Shown here: one piece after another, positions 46,287-57,158 of the stretch | Position numbering within the stretch: position 1 is the first letter of the stretch | How the letters are laid out: the number at the start of each line of letters is the position of its first letter | The notes under the pieces: generated by a model | Databases searched by the model: none | What the model saw: the letters and a program-made list of their open reading frames with translations, nothing else | What the model was told of the DNA's origin: nothing | Made by a program: the position numbers and the translations under genes | Origin: Qipengyuania aurantiaca | GTDB lineage: Bacteria > Pseudomonadota > Alphaproteobacteria > Sphingomonadales > Sphingomonadaceae | NCBI RefSeq assembly: GCF_019711375.1 | Contig: NZ_CP081295.1 | Location: 2,331,001 to 2,395,000, forward strand | Length of the DNA stretch: 64,000 nucleotides | Reading direction: 5' to 3'

Positions 46287-46301
46287 GTTCCACTCTTGTT
46301 C
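46287..46301 (+). promoter_or_regulatory. SOS (LexA) box of recA
   Basis: GTTC-CACTCTT-GTTC, an exact alphaproteobacterial LexA direct repeat, about 80 bases before the recA start. The second half also forms the palindrome GTTC-TATGA-GAAC. It matches the box before uvrA in the opposite orientation. Confidence 0.85.
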
Positions 46302-46379
46302 TATGAGAACAAATTGGGTACACCTCTTCGCAGTTGATGAGTTGGAAACGGCTCTGGAAATGCGAAAGGGGAATATGTC

Positions 46380-47441
<1,062 letters not shown>

Positions 47442-47531
47442 TCACATCGCTTCAAGCGGGGGCGCGTGCGGCACCTCATTCCCCGCCGCACGTCACAGCC
47501 GGACTGTCCCCCGGCGCTCCCGGAAACACGG

Positions 47532-47577
47532 AAAGCCGGTGCGCGCGCTCTCTCCTATTGCCGCCGCACCGGCTTTT
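47532..47577 (+). terminator. Terminator after recA
   Basis: AAAGCCGGTGCG and CGCACCGGCTTTT form a twelve-pair perfect stem with a 21-base loop, and the distal arm ends in TTTT. It lies about 90 bases past the recA stop codon. Confidence 0.8.
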
Positions 47578-47662
47578 CGTGTGTCTGGGCCTGATCCCGA
47601 ATTGAGGCTGGCCTAGTGCGCTCCGTCTCCCTAGGCAGGAGACAACCAGCAGGGGAGAGCGC

Positions 47663-48289
47663 ATGACTATCACCGTCCACCACCTCAACAACAGCCGCTC
47701 GCAGCGGATACTGTGGCTGCTCGAGGAACTCGGGGCCGATTACGAGATCGTGGCCTACCAGCGCGATGCGACGACCAATCTCGCGCCGCCCGAACTCAAG
47801 CAGGCGCATCCGCTGGGCAAGTCGCCGGTCATCGAGGACGATGGCCGACGGGTCGCCGAAAGCGGTGCGATTATCGAGTATCTGTGTGAACGGCACGGCG
47901 GCGAGAGCTGGCTTCCCGATCGATCGTCCAACGCCTGGATCGACCACCTCGAATGGATGCAGTTCGGCGAAAGCTCGTTTTTCGTGCCCGTCATGCTAAA
48001 GCTGGTCGCCGGCCGCCTGGGCGAGGCTGCAGCTCCGGCCATGCCGCGGATCGACGAGCAGCTTGCCGCGCATATCGAGTACGCCGAGAACAACATCTCC
48101 GACGACCTCCATTTTGTCGGCTCCGACTGGTCCGCCGCCGACGTCATGATGAGCTTCCCTGCCGAAATCGCGGTGATGCAGGGGTATGGCGAAAAGGCGC
48201 CCAAGCTGGCCCGTTTCGTCGAGGCGATACATGCACGCCCCGCCTGGCAACGCGCCCGCGAACGCGGCGGCGCCTATTTCGGATGGTGA
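47663..48289 (+). CDS. Glutathione S-transferase family protein
   Basis: A 208-residue protein with the two GST domains. The N-terminal thioredoxin-like part starts ITVHHLNNSRSQRILWLLEEL, with the cis-proline region HPLGKSPVIEDDGRRVAESGAIIEYL. The helical domain includes FVGSDWSAADVMMSFP, the capping-box region. The active-site position is Ser in NNSRSQ, pointing to a Ser/Tyr type enzyme. AGGGGAGAG precedes the ATG. Substrate unknown. The broken methyltransferase gene follows after four bases. Confidence 0.92.
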   Translation: MTITVHHLNNSRSQRILWLLEELGADYEIVAYQRDATTNLAPPELKQAHPLGKSPVIEDDGRRVAESGAIIEYLCERHGGESWLPDRSSNAWIDHLEWMQFGESSFFVPVMLKLVAGRLGEAAAPAMPRIDEQLAAHIEYAENNISDDLHFVGSDWSAADVMMSFPAEIAVMQGYGEKAPKLARFVEAIHARPAWQRARERGGAYFGW

Positions 48290-48293
48290 GCGA

Positions 48294-49118
48294 ATGACTT
48301 CGGGTTCGGAATGGAAAGACCGTGTCGGCCAGAGCTGGGCGAGGGAGTGGTAGCGAACGGATCGCAGTTTCGGTGAGCTAACCTCTCGGCTTCTCGAAAC
48401 GGCAGTGGCCCACTCCTATGAAAGGGCGCTCGATATCGGTTGCGGTGCGGGCGAAATTACCCTCGAACTGGCTCAGGCGAACGCCGCTGCATCGCATCTG
48501 GGCATCGATATCAGCCCTGAGCTTCTCGTAGTCGCGCGCGAGAGAACGACCGGCCTTGCCAACACCGCATTCGAACTTTGCGATGCATCCGGTTGGACCT
48601 CGGACACCGGTCGAAAGCCCGATTTGCTGGTCTCCCGCCATGGCGTGATGTTCTTCGGCGATCCCGCAAAGGCGTTCGATCACCTGCGTTCGCAGTCAGA
48701 ACCAGATGCCCGCATGGTTTTCAGTTGCTTCCGCACTCCGGCGGAAAACGGATGGATCCGTGAACTCGCTGCCATCGTCCCTCCCGGTGGCGAGGCGCCT
48801 GACCCCCGTGCGCCGGGACCCTTTGCTTTCGGGGAAGCCAACTATGTCAGGGATGTGCTCAACGAGGGAGGGTGGCAATCCGTCGAGCTCACTCCGGTCG
48901 ATTACGCCATGATTGTCGGAACGGGCGAAGACCCGGTTGCGGACGCGGTATCCTACTTCCAGGCGATCGGCCCCAGTGCCCGCGCCCTTGCGGAAACGGA
49001 AGGCGAGGAGCGCGAAGCCATGCTTGCCCGTCTCGCAGACATGGCCGCAGCGAACCGTGATGGCGACACCGTCTCGCTCGCGGCAGCTTGTTGGATCGTT
49101 ACCGCCAGCGCTGGCTGA
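48294..49118 (+). pseudogene. SAM-dependent methyltransferase interrupted by an in-frame amber codon
   Basis: From ATG 48294 the frame reads MTSGSEWKDRVGQSWAREW, then TAG at 48351-48353, then continues RTDRSFGELTSRLLETAVA and the full methyltransferase domain (ALDIGCGAGEITLELAQ, later FRTPAENGWIRELA). The WAREW-x-RTDRSF context fits an intact N-terminus in which a sense codon, for example CAG, became TAG. Downstream of the stop the frame stays open for 255 codons with no other damage, so the lesion is recent or is suppressed. Reinitiation at GTG 48405 would give a 237-residue protein that keeps SAM motif I but loses the N-terminal helix. Confidence 0.7.
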
Positions 49119-49194
49119 CCATCGCCGCTTTCGCCCACGGTAAACGGGCTTTTGCGGCTTGTCGGGCGGGCCGCGATTGCCTAACTGCGCCCGC

Positions 49195-51858
49195 ATGACG
49201 TCGACCAATGAAATCCGCCGCTCCTTCCTCGATTACTTCGGCAGCAACGACCATGCCGAGGTTCCGAGCGCGCCGCTCGTGCCTTTCAGCGATCCCACGC
49301 TCATGTTCGTCAACGCGGGCATGGTGCCGTTCAAGAACGCCTTCACCGGCCTCGAAACCCCGCCCGCACCGCGCGCCACCAGCGCGCAGAAATGTGTGCG
49401 CGCCGGCGGCAAGCACAACGATCTCGACAATGTCGGCTACACCGCGCGGCATCACACCTTCTTCGAGATGCTCGGCAATTTCAGCTTCGGCGACTATTTC
49501 AAGGAACAGGCGATCGACCACGCCTGGACGCTGCTGACCAAGGAATGGGGGCTCGACAAGGACCGACTGCTGGTCACGGTCTACCACACTGACGACGAAG
49601 CCTTCGACCTGTGGAAGAAGCGCACCGGTTTCGCCGACGAGCGCATCATCCGCATCCCGACCAAGGACAATTTCTGGGCCATGGGCTCGGACGGTCCGTG
49701 CGGCCCGTGCTCGGAAATCTTCTACGACCACGGCGACCATATCTGGGGCGGCCCTCCGGGATCGCCCGAGGAAGACGGCGACCGCTTCGTGGAGATCTGG
49801 AACCTCGTCTTCATGCAGTTCACGCAGGAAAACGACGAGATCGTTGGCGACCTGCCCAAGCCCAGTATCGACACCGGTATGGGGATCGAGCGCGTCGCGG
49901 CGGTGATGCAGGGCGTCCACGACAATTACGACACCGATACTTTCAAGGCGCTGATCGGCGCGAGCGAGGCCCTGACCGGCGTCAACGCCGAGGGCGACCA
50001 GACCGCCAGCCACCGCGTTATCGCCGACCATCTGCGATCCACCAGCTTCCTGCTCGCCGACGGCGTGCTGCCCAGCAATGAAGGCCGCGGCTATGTCATG
50101 CGCCGGATCATGCGCCGCGCCATGCGCCATGCGCACCTCTTGGGCGCGAGCGAGCCGCTGATGCACCGCCTGGTGCCTGCGCTCGTCACCGAGATGGGCG
50201 CGGCTTACCCCGAACTCGTGCGCGGACAGCCGCTGATCCAGGAAGTGCTCGAACGCGAGGAAACGCAGTTCCGCCGCACGCTCGACAAGGGTCTCAAACT
50301 GCTCGACGAAGCCACCGGCGACATGGGCAAGGGCGGCACGCTCGATGGCGCGACCGCGTTCAAGCTCTACGACACCTACGGCTTCCCTTACGACCTTACC
50401 GAAGACGCTCTGCGCAATCGCGGGATCGCGGTCGACAAGCCCGGCTTCGATGCCGCCATGGCCGAACAGAAAGCCGCCGCGCGCGCCGCGTGGAAGGGCT
50501 CGGGCGAGGCGGCCAGTGAGGAAGTCTGGTTCGACATCGCCGAGCGCGAAGGTTCGACCGAATTCACCGGCTACAGCTCCGACACGGGCGAGGCCGCAGT
50601 GGTCGCACTGGTGAAGGACGGCAAGGAAGTCGACAGCGCGGGCGAGGGCGACGATGTAATCGTCCTCACCAACCAGACCCCCTTCTATGGCGAAAGCGGC
50701 GGCCAAACCGGCGACGCCGGACGCATCTGGACGCCCGAAGGGCTGGAAATCGCGGTATTGACCACGAACAAGCCGCTCGGCCGCCTGCACACGCATATTG
50801 CGAAGATCGCCAAGGGCAGCGTGAAGGTGGGCGATGCCGTCCATCTCGAGATCGATGCCGAGCGCCGCGATCGCATCCGTGCCAATCACTCGGCAACGCA
50901 CCTTGTTCATGCCGCGCTGCGCAATCGCCTTGGCGGCCATGTGACGCAGAAGGGCTCGCTGGTTGCGGACGACCGTTTCCGCTTCGACTTCTCGCATCCC
51001 AAGCCGCTGAGCGACGAGGACATCGCCGCGATCGAGGCCGAAGTGAACGAGGAAATCCGCGCCAACGAAACCGTCGGCACGCGCCTGATGACGCCCGACG
51101 ATGCTGTGGCCGCAGGTGCACTTGCCCTGTTCGGCGAGAAATATGGCGACGAGGTCCGCGTCCTGTCGATGGGCCGCAAGGGCGGCGAGGGCAAGAACTA
51201 CTCGGTCGAACTGTGCGGCGGCACGCATGTCGAGGCGACGGGCGATATCGGCCTGTTCAAGATCGTCTCCGAAAGCGCCGTAAGCTCTGGCGTACGCCGG
51301 ATCGAGGCGCTGACCGGCGAAGCCGCGCGCCTGTGGCTGCTCGCCCGCGACGAGACCGTGCGTGCCATCGCAAGCGCGCTCAAAACCTCGCCCGACGAGG
51401 CGGCTGCGCGCGTCTCCGCACTAGTCGACGAACGCAAGAGGCTTGAGAAGGAACTCGCCGAGGCCAAACGCGCACTGGCGCTGGGTGGCGGCGGCTCGGG
51501 TGATGCCGGACCCGCGGATGAAGATATCGGCGGTGTGAAATTCTCCGGGCAGGTCATCGATGGCCTCAACCCCAAAGAACTGCGCCCGCTGCTGGACGAG
51601 GCAAAAACCCGCATCGGTTCGGGCGTGGCCGCGATTTGTGCGGTCAACGATGGTAAGGGGGCCTTCGCCGTCGCCGTGACGGACGACCTCACCGAGCGGT
51701 TCAGCGCGGTCGACTTCGTGCGCGCCGGTGTCGAGGCATTAGGCGGAAAGGGTGGCGGTGGCCGTCCCGATATGGCGCAGGGCGGCGGTCCGGACGGATC
51801 GAAAGCCGACGAAGCCATCGCCGCCGTGCGTGAGGCGCTCGCAAAAGAAAACGCCTGA
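49195..51858 (+). CDS. alaS: Alanyl-tRNA synthetase
   Basis: An 887-residue enzyme of normal length. The class II core holds [32 protein letters not shown] and the motif around [15 protein letters not shown]. The editing domain has the zinc-type motif [15 protein letters not shown] (HxxxH) and the later [13 protein letters not shown]. The C-terminal oligomerisation and DHHA1-like part ends near [14 protein letters not shown] 49195 matches the family start [14 protein letters not shown]; the upstream in-frame start would add 12 unconserved residues. Confidence 0.98.
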   Translation: MTSTNEIRRSFLDYFGSNDHAEVPSAPLVPFSDPTLMFVNAGMVPFKNAFTGLETPPAPRATSAQKCVRAGGKHNDLDNVGYTARHHTFFEMLGNFSFGDYFKEQAIDHAWTLLTKEWGLDKDRLLVTVYHTDDEAFDLWKKRTGFADERIIRIPTKDNFWAMGSDGPCGPCSEIFYDHGDHIWGGPPGSPEEDGDRFVEIWNLVFMQFTQENDEIVGDLPKPSIDTGMGIERVAAVMQGVHDNYDTDTFKALIGASEALTGVNAEGDQTASHRVIADHLRSTSFLLADGVLPSNEGRGYVMRRIMRRAMRHAHLLGASEPLMHRLVPALVTEMGAAYPELVRGQPLIQEVLEREETQFRRTLDKGLKLLDEATGDMGKGGTLDGATAFKLYDTYGFPYDLTEDALRNRGIAVDKPGFDAAMAEQKAAARAAWKGSGEAASEEVWFDIAEREGSTEFTGYSSDTGEAAVVALVKDGKEVDSAGEGDDVIVLTNQTPFYGESGGQTGDAGRIWTPEGLEIAVLTTNKPLGRLHTHIAKIAKGSVKVGDAVHLEIDAERRDRIRANHSATHLVHAALRNRLGGHVTQKGSLVADDRFRFDFSHPKPLSDEDIAAIEAEVNEEIRANETVGTRLMTPDDAVAAGALALFGEKYGDEVRVLSMGRKGGEGKNYSVELCGGTHVEATGDIGLFKIVSESAVSSGVRRIEALTGEAARLWLLARDETVRAIASALKTSPDEAAARVSALVDERKRLEKELAEAKRALALGGGGSGDAGPADEDIGGVKFSGQVIDGLNPKELRPLLDEAKTRIGSGVAAICAVNDGKGAFAVAVTDDLTERFSAVDFVRAGVEALGGKGGGGRPDMAQGGGPDGSKADEAIAAVREALAKENA

Positions 51859-51880
51859 CCGGCACGAGACTGGTCAGGCG
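51852..51880 (+). terminator. Hairpin at the end of alaS
   Basis: CGCCTGACC and GGTCAGGCG form a nine-pair stem with an 11-base loop. The stem includes the alaS stop codon and is followed by CTGATTCTCC, a poor uridine tract, so it may be a weak terminator between convergent genes. Confidence 0.5.
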
Positions 51881-51903
51881 CTGATTCTCCTCTCCGGAGA
51901 TAA

Positions 51904-52083
51904 TCAGGCGTTGGGCGTGCTCTTGGTGACGCCGCTCGAGCCCTGCTCGATGTCATAGCCTTCGGTGTCGCCCGGAGCGCCGCGCTGGTCGGTCGGTGCT
52001 TGGTCCATCTGCGGCTCGGCCACGTTTTGCGGCTTGAACTTCTCGTCGTTCGGGGTCGGCTTGGTCGGGTGTTGTTGGCTCAT
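51904..52083 (-). CDS. Small hydrophilic protein downstream of the antiporter gene
   Basis: A 59-residue protein starting MSQQHPTKPTPNDEKFKP and ending GSSGVTKSTPNA. AGGAGAG lies about 6 bases before the ATG at 52083, which decides the frame. The composition is rich in Pro, Gln, Asp, Thr and lacks hydrophobic stretches, so it is probably unstructured. It follows the antiporter gene by 45 bases and may be co-transcribed. No family is recognised. Confidence 0.65.
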   Translation of the reverse strand: MSQQHPTKPTPNDEKFKPQNVAEPQMDQAPTDQRGAPGDTEGYDIEQGSSGVTKSTPNA

Positions 52084-52128
52084 ATTCGCTCTCCTTTTGC
52101 ATAATCAACGGCTTGGGAGAGCGATGGT

Positions 52129-53889
52129 TCAACCGTTCGCCGTGCTTGAGCGTAGCTTCGGCTTGTAGCCCAGTGCGCCCTCTTCCTCGATCTGTTCGCG
52201 AAACTCGTCGCGCTTTTCGTGGATCGAGGCGATGACCGGCCCCATCGGGACGCCGATATCCACCAGCACGGCTTCCGACAGTTGCAATGTGGCTTCCAGC
52301 GCCTCGGGCACGGCGTGGCTGGCCCCGGCGCGGTAGAGTTCGGCGGCGTGCGCGATGTCGCGGGCGCGCGCGACGATGAGCAGGTCGGGGTATTCGCTCC
52401 GCAGCTTTCGGACCAGGCGTTCGGCGAGGACGGGCTCGTCCATCGTCAGGACCACGGCGAGCGCGTCCTCGATACCGAGATGATGGAGCGCATCGCCGCG
52501 CGCGGCATCGCCGAAAGTGGCGCGATATCCTTCGCGCTTGGCGTATTCGATCAGGTCTGCATCGGAATCGATGGCGACATAGGGCTTGTCGTGTGCCTTG
52601 AGCATTTGCGCGACCAGCCGTCCGACGCGGCCGATGCCGACGATGATGACCTTGGCCTCGCCCTCGTCTTCGGGGGGCAGTTCGGGGGCGGGCTCCACCC
52701 GGCGCGCGACCACGCGGCCAAGGCGCGCCAGCAGCGGCGTGATGGTGAGGCCGATGGCGGTCACGATCTGCCAGAACTGCGCCGTGCCGGGCTGGATCAG
52801 CAGCGCCGAACTCGCGGCGGCGAGCACGATCAATGTGGTTTCCGAAGGGCTCGCCATGAGAATACCGGTCTCGGCCGCCGTACTGCGGCGCGCGCCCATG
52901 AGGCGCAGCAGGACGCCCGTTAGCAGCGCCTTGAAAACGAGGACCCCGATCACCGCCGTCGCGATGGAGCCGAGATATTCCCAGATCGTGGCAAGGTCGA
53001 TGCTCATGCCGACGGTGATGAGGAAAATGCCAAGCGCGAGGCCCTTGAAGGGCTCCATGATGCTTTCGACTTCGGTGTGGTATTCGGTCTCCGCGATCAG
53101 CAGGCCTGCAATTAGCGCGCCGACGATGGGCGAAAGGCCGACCGCGGCCGTGGCAAGGCTCGATCCGATCACCACTAGCATGGCGGCGGCGAGGAACAGC
53201 TCCGGGCTCTTGGTGCGGGCGGCCTGTGCGAAGAGGCGGGGAAGGGCGTAGCGCCCCGCGATCATCATCACCGCGATGACCGCTGCGCCCTGCCACATGG
53301 TCGTCAGCAGTCCTTCCCAGCCTTCCGATGCGGCGTTGGGAGCCATGGCGCCGAGAATGAAGACGATCGGCACGATCATGATGTCCTCGAACAGCAGCAT
53401 CGACAGCGCGGCGCGACCGACGGGACTGGTGCTGCCCGAAATCGGCAGGACGATGGCGGTGGACGAGAAGGCGAGAGCAAAGCCCAGCGCCAGTGCGCCG
53501 ATCCAGTACTGCCCCATCATCGAAAGCACGACCGCAAGGCAGAGGCCACCGATGAGCAGTTCTGCCGCGCCGAGGCCGAAGACGAGCCGGCGCAATTGCC
53601 ACAGTCGCTTGAACGAGAGTTCGAGCCCGATGGCGAAAAGGAGCAGGATGATCCCGAATTCGGCGAAGAGGTCCAGGGACCCGGGATCGGATATGGTTAT
53701 GTGTTCCAGCCATGGTCGCTCGAACACCATCTGCCCGAGGCCATAGGGGCCGACGAGGATGCCGATCAGGATAAAGCCGATGACCGGCGTAATGCGGAAC
53801 CGCGTGAAGACGGGAATGACCAGCCCCGCCGCGCCGAGAATGACCAGCGCGTCCGAAAGTGCAGGTGATGCGAGTTCGCCCGAAGCCAT
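52129..53889 (-). CDS. Monovalent cation:proton antiporter-2 family protein with RCK domain (KefB/YbaL-like)
   Basis: A 586-residue protein with about twelve membrane helices (residues 15 to 385), including FGIILLLFAIGLELSF, SSTAIVLPI and LLFEDIMIVPIVF, which belong to the CPA2 exchanger core. A cytosolic TrkA-N domain follows with the nucleotide-binding loop VIIVGIGRVGRLVAQML and ends near 560. Such proteins exchange potassium or sodium for protons, gated by nucleotide. The charged C-terminal tail is short. A 59-residue gene follows. Confidence 0.92.
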   Translation of the reverse strand: MASGELASPALSDALVILGAAGLVIPVFTRFRITPVIGFILIGILVGPYGLGQMVFERPWLEHITISDPGSLDLFAEFGIILLLFAIGLELSFKRLWQLRRLVFGLGAAELLIGGLCLAVVLSMMGQYWIGALALGFALAFSSTAIVLPISGSTSPVGRAALSMLLFEDIMIVPIVFILGAMAPNAASEGWEGLLTTMWQGAAVIAVMMIAGRYALPRLFAQAARTKSPELFLAAAMLVVIGSSLATAAVGLSPIVGALIAGLLIAETEYHTEVESIMEPFKGLALGIFLITVGMSIDLATIWEYLGSIATAVIGVLVFKALLTGVLLRLMGARRSTAAETGILMASPSETTLIVLAAASSALLIQPGTAQFWQIVTAIGLTITPLLARLGRVVARRVEPAPELPPEDEGEAKVIIVGIGRVGRLVAQMLKAHDKPYVAIDSDADLIEYAKREGYRATFGDAARGDALHHLGIEDALAVVLTMDEPVLAERLVRKLRSEYPDLLIVARARDIAHAAELYRAGASHAVPEALEATLQLSEAVLVDIGVPMGPVIASIHEKRDEFREQIEEEGALGYKPKLRSSTANG

Positions 53890-53938
53890 GGGGTTGCTCT
53901 AGCCAGCCTTTTCTAAGGTGTCACCAAGCCGCAGGCGC

Positions 53939-55594
53939 TTAGCCACCGCCTGGCCCGGTCGGACCGAGCGGTTCGCGGCGCGGGCGCGGCTTGCCGGGGT
54001 GCTTCCCGTCTTCGTCCCACTCGATGCGGTAGAGGTCGAACCGGCGGTCGGCGAGGTTGCGCACCGTGCCTTCCGCGCGCGCCCACTGGAGGTCGGCGAG
54101 GTTGATGTCGCTGATGGTGAGCGTTTCCACGTTCTCGGTCGCTTCGGCGGCGATACCGTCACGCGCGAAGGGAAAGTCGCAAGGGGTCAGGATACAGCTC
54201 TGGGCGTACTGGATGTCCATATTGCCGACATTTGGGAGGTTGCCGACATTGCCCGAAAGGACCACGAAACACTGGTTCTCGATGGCGCGCGCCTGACCGC
54301 AATAGCGGACGCGCAGATATCCTTGGCGGCTGTCGGTGCAGAAGGGCACGAAGATAATCCGCGCGCCTTCGTCGGCAAGGCGCCGGCTGAGTTCGGGAAA
54401 CTCGCTGTCATAGCAGATCTGCACACCGATCGGGCCGCAGTCGGTCTGGATCACCTCGACCTTGTCGCCGCCCTTGATGTTCCACCAGTAACGCTCGTTG
54501 GGAGTGGGGTGTATCTTCTCCTGCGCGTGGACCGAGCCATCCCGCAGGCAGACATAGGCGACGTTATGGATGTCGCCATCCTCCATCCGCGTAGGGTGGC
54601 TGCCGGCGATGATATTGATGTTATAGCGCATCGCCATTTCGGAAATGTCGGCCTGCAGGCGCGGCGTGTATTCCGACAAGCGTTCGATCGCTTCGACGGG
54701 GGAGAGTTCCTTCTCCTCGAAACTCAACAGCATGAGCGTGAAGAGTTCAGGAAAGACTATGAAGTCTGCCTCGTAATCGCTTGCAACATCGACGAAATAG
54801 GTGACGTGGCGCATGAACTCGTCATAGTCGGCGACCTGCCGCGCCTGCAGCTGGCAGGTGGCCACGCGGACCGCCTCCACACCGCGAGGGAGGCGCTTCT
54901 TTACGGGCTGGTCGCGCTCCACATAGGGGTTGCGCCAGACCATCATGATCGCATTGGCCATGCTGGCCTTGTCTTCGGGCAGGTAGCCTTCCATCACCCG
55001 CTCGGGCTCGAACCCGTTTGCAAGCTGGAAACGCAACACGGGGTCGTGCAGCTTCCCGGCGACCACTTGGTCGAGATAATCTTGCGGGCCATCAACCTTA
55101 CGGCGCAGGCGCCGATAGTTCGGCATCCGTCCAGCAAAGACGATGCCCGTCAGATCCTTCTCTTCGGCCAGTGCGCGGCGCTCTTCGTAAAGGCGGCGCC
55201 CGATGCGCACGCCGCGGACCTTCGGGTCCACGCACATTTCGTAGCCGTATAGCCAGTCCCCGGTCGGATCGTGACGGCTGCCATAGCCATTGCCGGTGAT
55301 CTCGTCCCAGTCATGCTCCTGGAAGGCCAGCGCTTCGGCGAGCTGCATCGTGGCGCAATAGCCCACCACCTCGTCATCGAGCAGCGCAACGAAGCAGCCT
55401 TCGCGGAAATTGTTGATCTGGCCGCGGATCTCGCCGTGGGTATAGGCGGGCATGTCCTCGTAGACCCGGCGCACGAGGTTCGCGATGCCCGGAATGTCCT
55501 TGATCATCGCGCCCCGGACATCGAGCCGCTTCTGCCCGAACTTTTCCGAACCCTTGCGGCGAGTGGTGCGCTTTTTCGCTGGCTGCTTGGCCAT
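53939..55594 (-). CDS. GNAT acetyltransferase-carbon-nitrogen hydrolase fusion
   Basis: A 551-residue two-domain protein. Residues about 25 to 215 form a GNAT fold (VRRVYEDMPAYTHGEIRGQI, VDPKVRGVRIGRRLYEERR). Residues 240 to 530 form a nitrilase-superfamily domain with the Glu in FIVFPELFTLM, Lys in QEKIHPTPNERYWW and Cys394 in GVQICYDSEFPELSRR. This fusion is a known bacterial family; the substrate amide is unknown. The basic N-terminal tail and proline-rich C-terminus are poorly ordered. ATG 55594 is preferred to the TTG before it. Confidence 0.92.
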   Translation of the reverse strand: MAKQPAKKRTTRRKGSEKFGQKRLDVRGAMIKDIPGIANLVRRVYEDMPAYTHGEIRGQINNFREGCFVALLDDEVVGYCATMQLAEALAFQEHDWDEITGNGYGSRHDPTGDWLYGYEMCVDPKVRGVRIGRRLYEERRALAEEKDLTGIVFAGRMPNYRRLRRKVDGPQDYLDQVVAGKLHDPVLRFQLANGFEPERVMEGYLPEDKASMANAIMMVWRNPYVERDQPVKKRLPRGVEAVRVATCQLQARQVADYDEFMRHVTYFVDVASDYEADFIVFPELFTLMLLSFEEKELSPVEAIERLSEYTPRLQADISEMAMRYNINIIAGSHPTRMEDGDIHNVAYVCLRDGSVHAQEKIHPTPNERYWWNIKGGDKVEVIQTDCGPIGVQICYDSEFPELSRRLADEGARIIFVPFCTDSRQGYLRVRYCGQARAIENQCFVVLSGNVGNLPNVGNMDIQYAQSCILTPCDFPFARDGIAAEATENVETLTISDINLADLQWARAEGTVRNLADRRFDLYRIEWDEDGKHPGKPRPRREPLGPTGPGGG

Positions 55595-55623
55595 CAATAC
55601 CCCGTCTTCAATGTGTCGACCCC

Positions 55624-55657
55624 AAACGAAAACGGGGCCGGCTTTGCGCCGACCCCG
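55624..55657 (-). terminator. Rho-independent terminator after icd
   Basis: On the minus strand CGGGGTCGGC and GCCGGCCCCG pair over ten bases with one wobble and a GCAAA loop, followed by TTTTCGTTT. It lies 44 bases after the icd stop codon and before the GNAT-nitrilase gene. Confidence 0.85.
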
Positions 55658-55700
55658 ATGATCTGGCTTATCCGGGTAACGAGCCGGACAGCATAGGGTT

Positions 55701-56921
55701 TCAGCCCCAGTTCGCCATTTCGGCTTCGAGGCCTTCCACGATGGCTTCGAAGAATTGTTCGGTGGTCATCCAGCTCTGGTCCGGACCGATCAGCAGCGCG
55801 AGATCCTTGGTCATCTTGCCGCTTTCGACGGTCTTGATGCAGACCTGCTCGAGCGTCTCGGCGAACTTCACCACCTCGGGCGTGTTGTCGAACTTGCCGC
55901 GATACATGAGGCCGCGGGTCCAGGCGAAGATGCTGGCGATCGGGTTGGTCGAGGTCGCCTTGCCCTGCTGGTGCTGGCGATAGTGACGGGTGACGGTGCC
56001 GTGCGCGGCTTCCGCTTCCACCGTCTTGCCGTCGGGCGTCATCAGGACCGAGGTCATGAGGCCGAGCGAGCCGAACCCTTGCGCGACGATATCCGACTGC
56101 ACGTCGCCGTCGTAGTTCTTGCAGGCCCAGACAAACTTGCCGTTCCACTTGAGGGCGGCGGCGACCATGTCGTCGATCAGGCGGTGTTCGTAGGTGAGGC
56201 CGTGCTTTTCGAACTCGGCCTTGTATTCGGTGTCGAACACTTCCTGGAACAGGTCCTTGAAGCGGCCATCGTACTTTTTGAGGATGGTGTTCTTGGTCGA
56301 CAGATACACCGGCCACTTGCGGTCGAGACCGTAAGCGAAGCTGGCGCGTGCGAAGTCGCGGATGGAGTCGTCGAGGTTGTACATCGCCATGGCGACGCCG
56401 GGGCTCTGGAATTCGAACACGTCGAGATCGATGTTCTCGCCGTTCTCGCCTTCGAAGACGAGGCGCAGCTTGCCGGCACCCGGGATCAGCGTGTCGGTGG
56501 CGCGATACTGGTCACCGAAAGCGTGACGACCGACCACGATGGGATCGGTCCAGCCCGGCACGAGGCGCGGGACGTTGTCGATGACGATCGGCTCGCGGAA
56601 GACCACGCCGCCGAGGATGTTGCGGATGGTGCCGTTGGGCGAGCGCCACATCTTCTTGAGGTCGAATTCCTCGACGCGCGCTTCGTCGGGAGTGATCGTC
56701 GCGCACTTCACGCCGACGCCGTGTTCCTTGATCGCGTTGGCCGCGTCGACCGTGATCTGGTCGTCGGTCTCGTCGCGCTTCTCAATCGAGAGGTCGTAAT
56801 ATTTGAGGTCGACGTCGAGGTAAGGAAGGATCAGCCGTTCGCGGATCCACTTCCAGATGATCTTCGTCATTTCGTCGCCGTCGAGTTCGACGACCGGGTT
56901 GGCTACCTTGATCTTGGCCAT
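55701..56921 (-). CDS. icd: NADP-dependent isocitrate dehydrogenase
   Basis: A 406-residue enzyme of the eukaryotic-like homodimeric type (IDH1-like), usual length for alphaproteobacteria. [19 protein letters not shown] opens the fold, [22 protein letters not shown] is the substrate loop, and [21 protein letters not shown] plus [15 protein letters not shown] are signatures. It oxidises isocitrate to 2-oxoglutarate with NADP in the citric acid cycle. It is monocistronic with its own terminator. Confidence 0.97.
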   Translation of the reverse strand: MAKIKVANPVVELDGDEMTKIIWKWIRERLILPYLDVDLKYYDLSIEKRDETDDQITVDAANAIKEHGVGVKCATITPDEARVEEFDLKKMWRSPNGTIRNILGGVVFREPIVIDNVPRLVPGWTDPIVVGRHAFGDQYRATDTLIPGAGKLRLVFEGENGENIDLDVFEFQSPGVAMAMYNLDDSIRDFARASFAYGLDRKWPVYLSTKNTILKKYDGRFKDLFQEVFDTEYKAEFEKHGLTYEHRLIDDMVAAALKWNGKFVWACKNYDGDVQSDIVAQGFGSLGLMTSVLMTPDGKTVEAEAAHGTVTRHYRQHQQGKATSTNPIASIFAWTRGLMYRGKFDNTPEVVKFAETLEQVCIKTVESGKMTKDLALLIGPDQSWMTTEQFFEAIVEGLEAEMANWG

Positions 56922-57158
56922 GGTTTTCCTGTTGTTTCGAATGCAGTTGCGCGCGCTCTAGCAGAGTGGCGCAAGAGGGCAAGGTGGGGGCGGCCGGCGC
57001 ACCGTTGCAGTAGCGTTAACCCTATGGGCTTTTAGCAAATTATATTGCGTCGGGCCGTGACGCTGAGTAAGACTGCGCGAGAGTGGGGCGCGCTATTCGC
57101 CCATGTTTCTTAACAGCGAATGGACCCGTCCACGGGCCGGTTTGAACCGGAACGAAGC

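Noticed and set aside
49099..51228. 709-codon open frame antisense to alaS
   Set aside because: No motifs; alaS on the plus strand is unambiguous.
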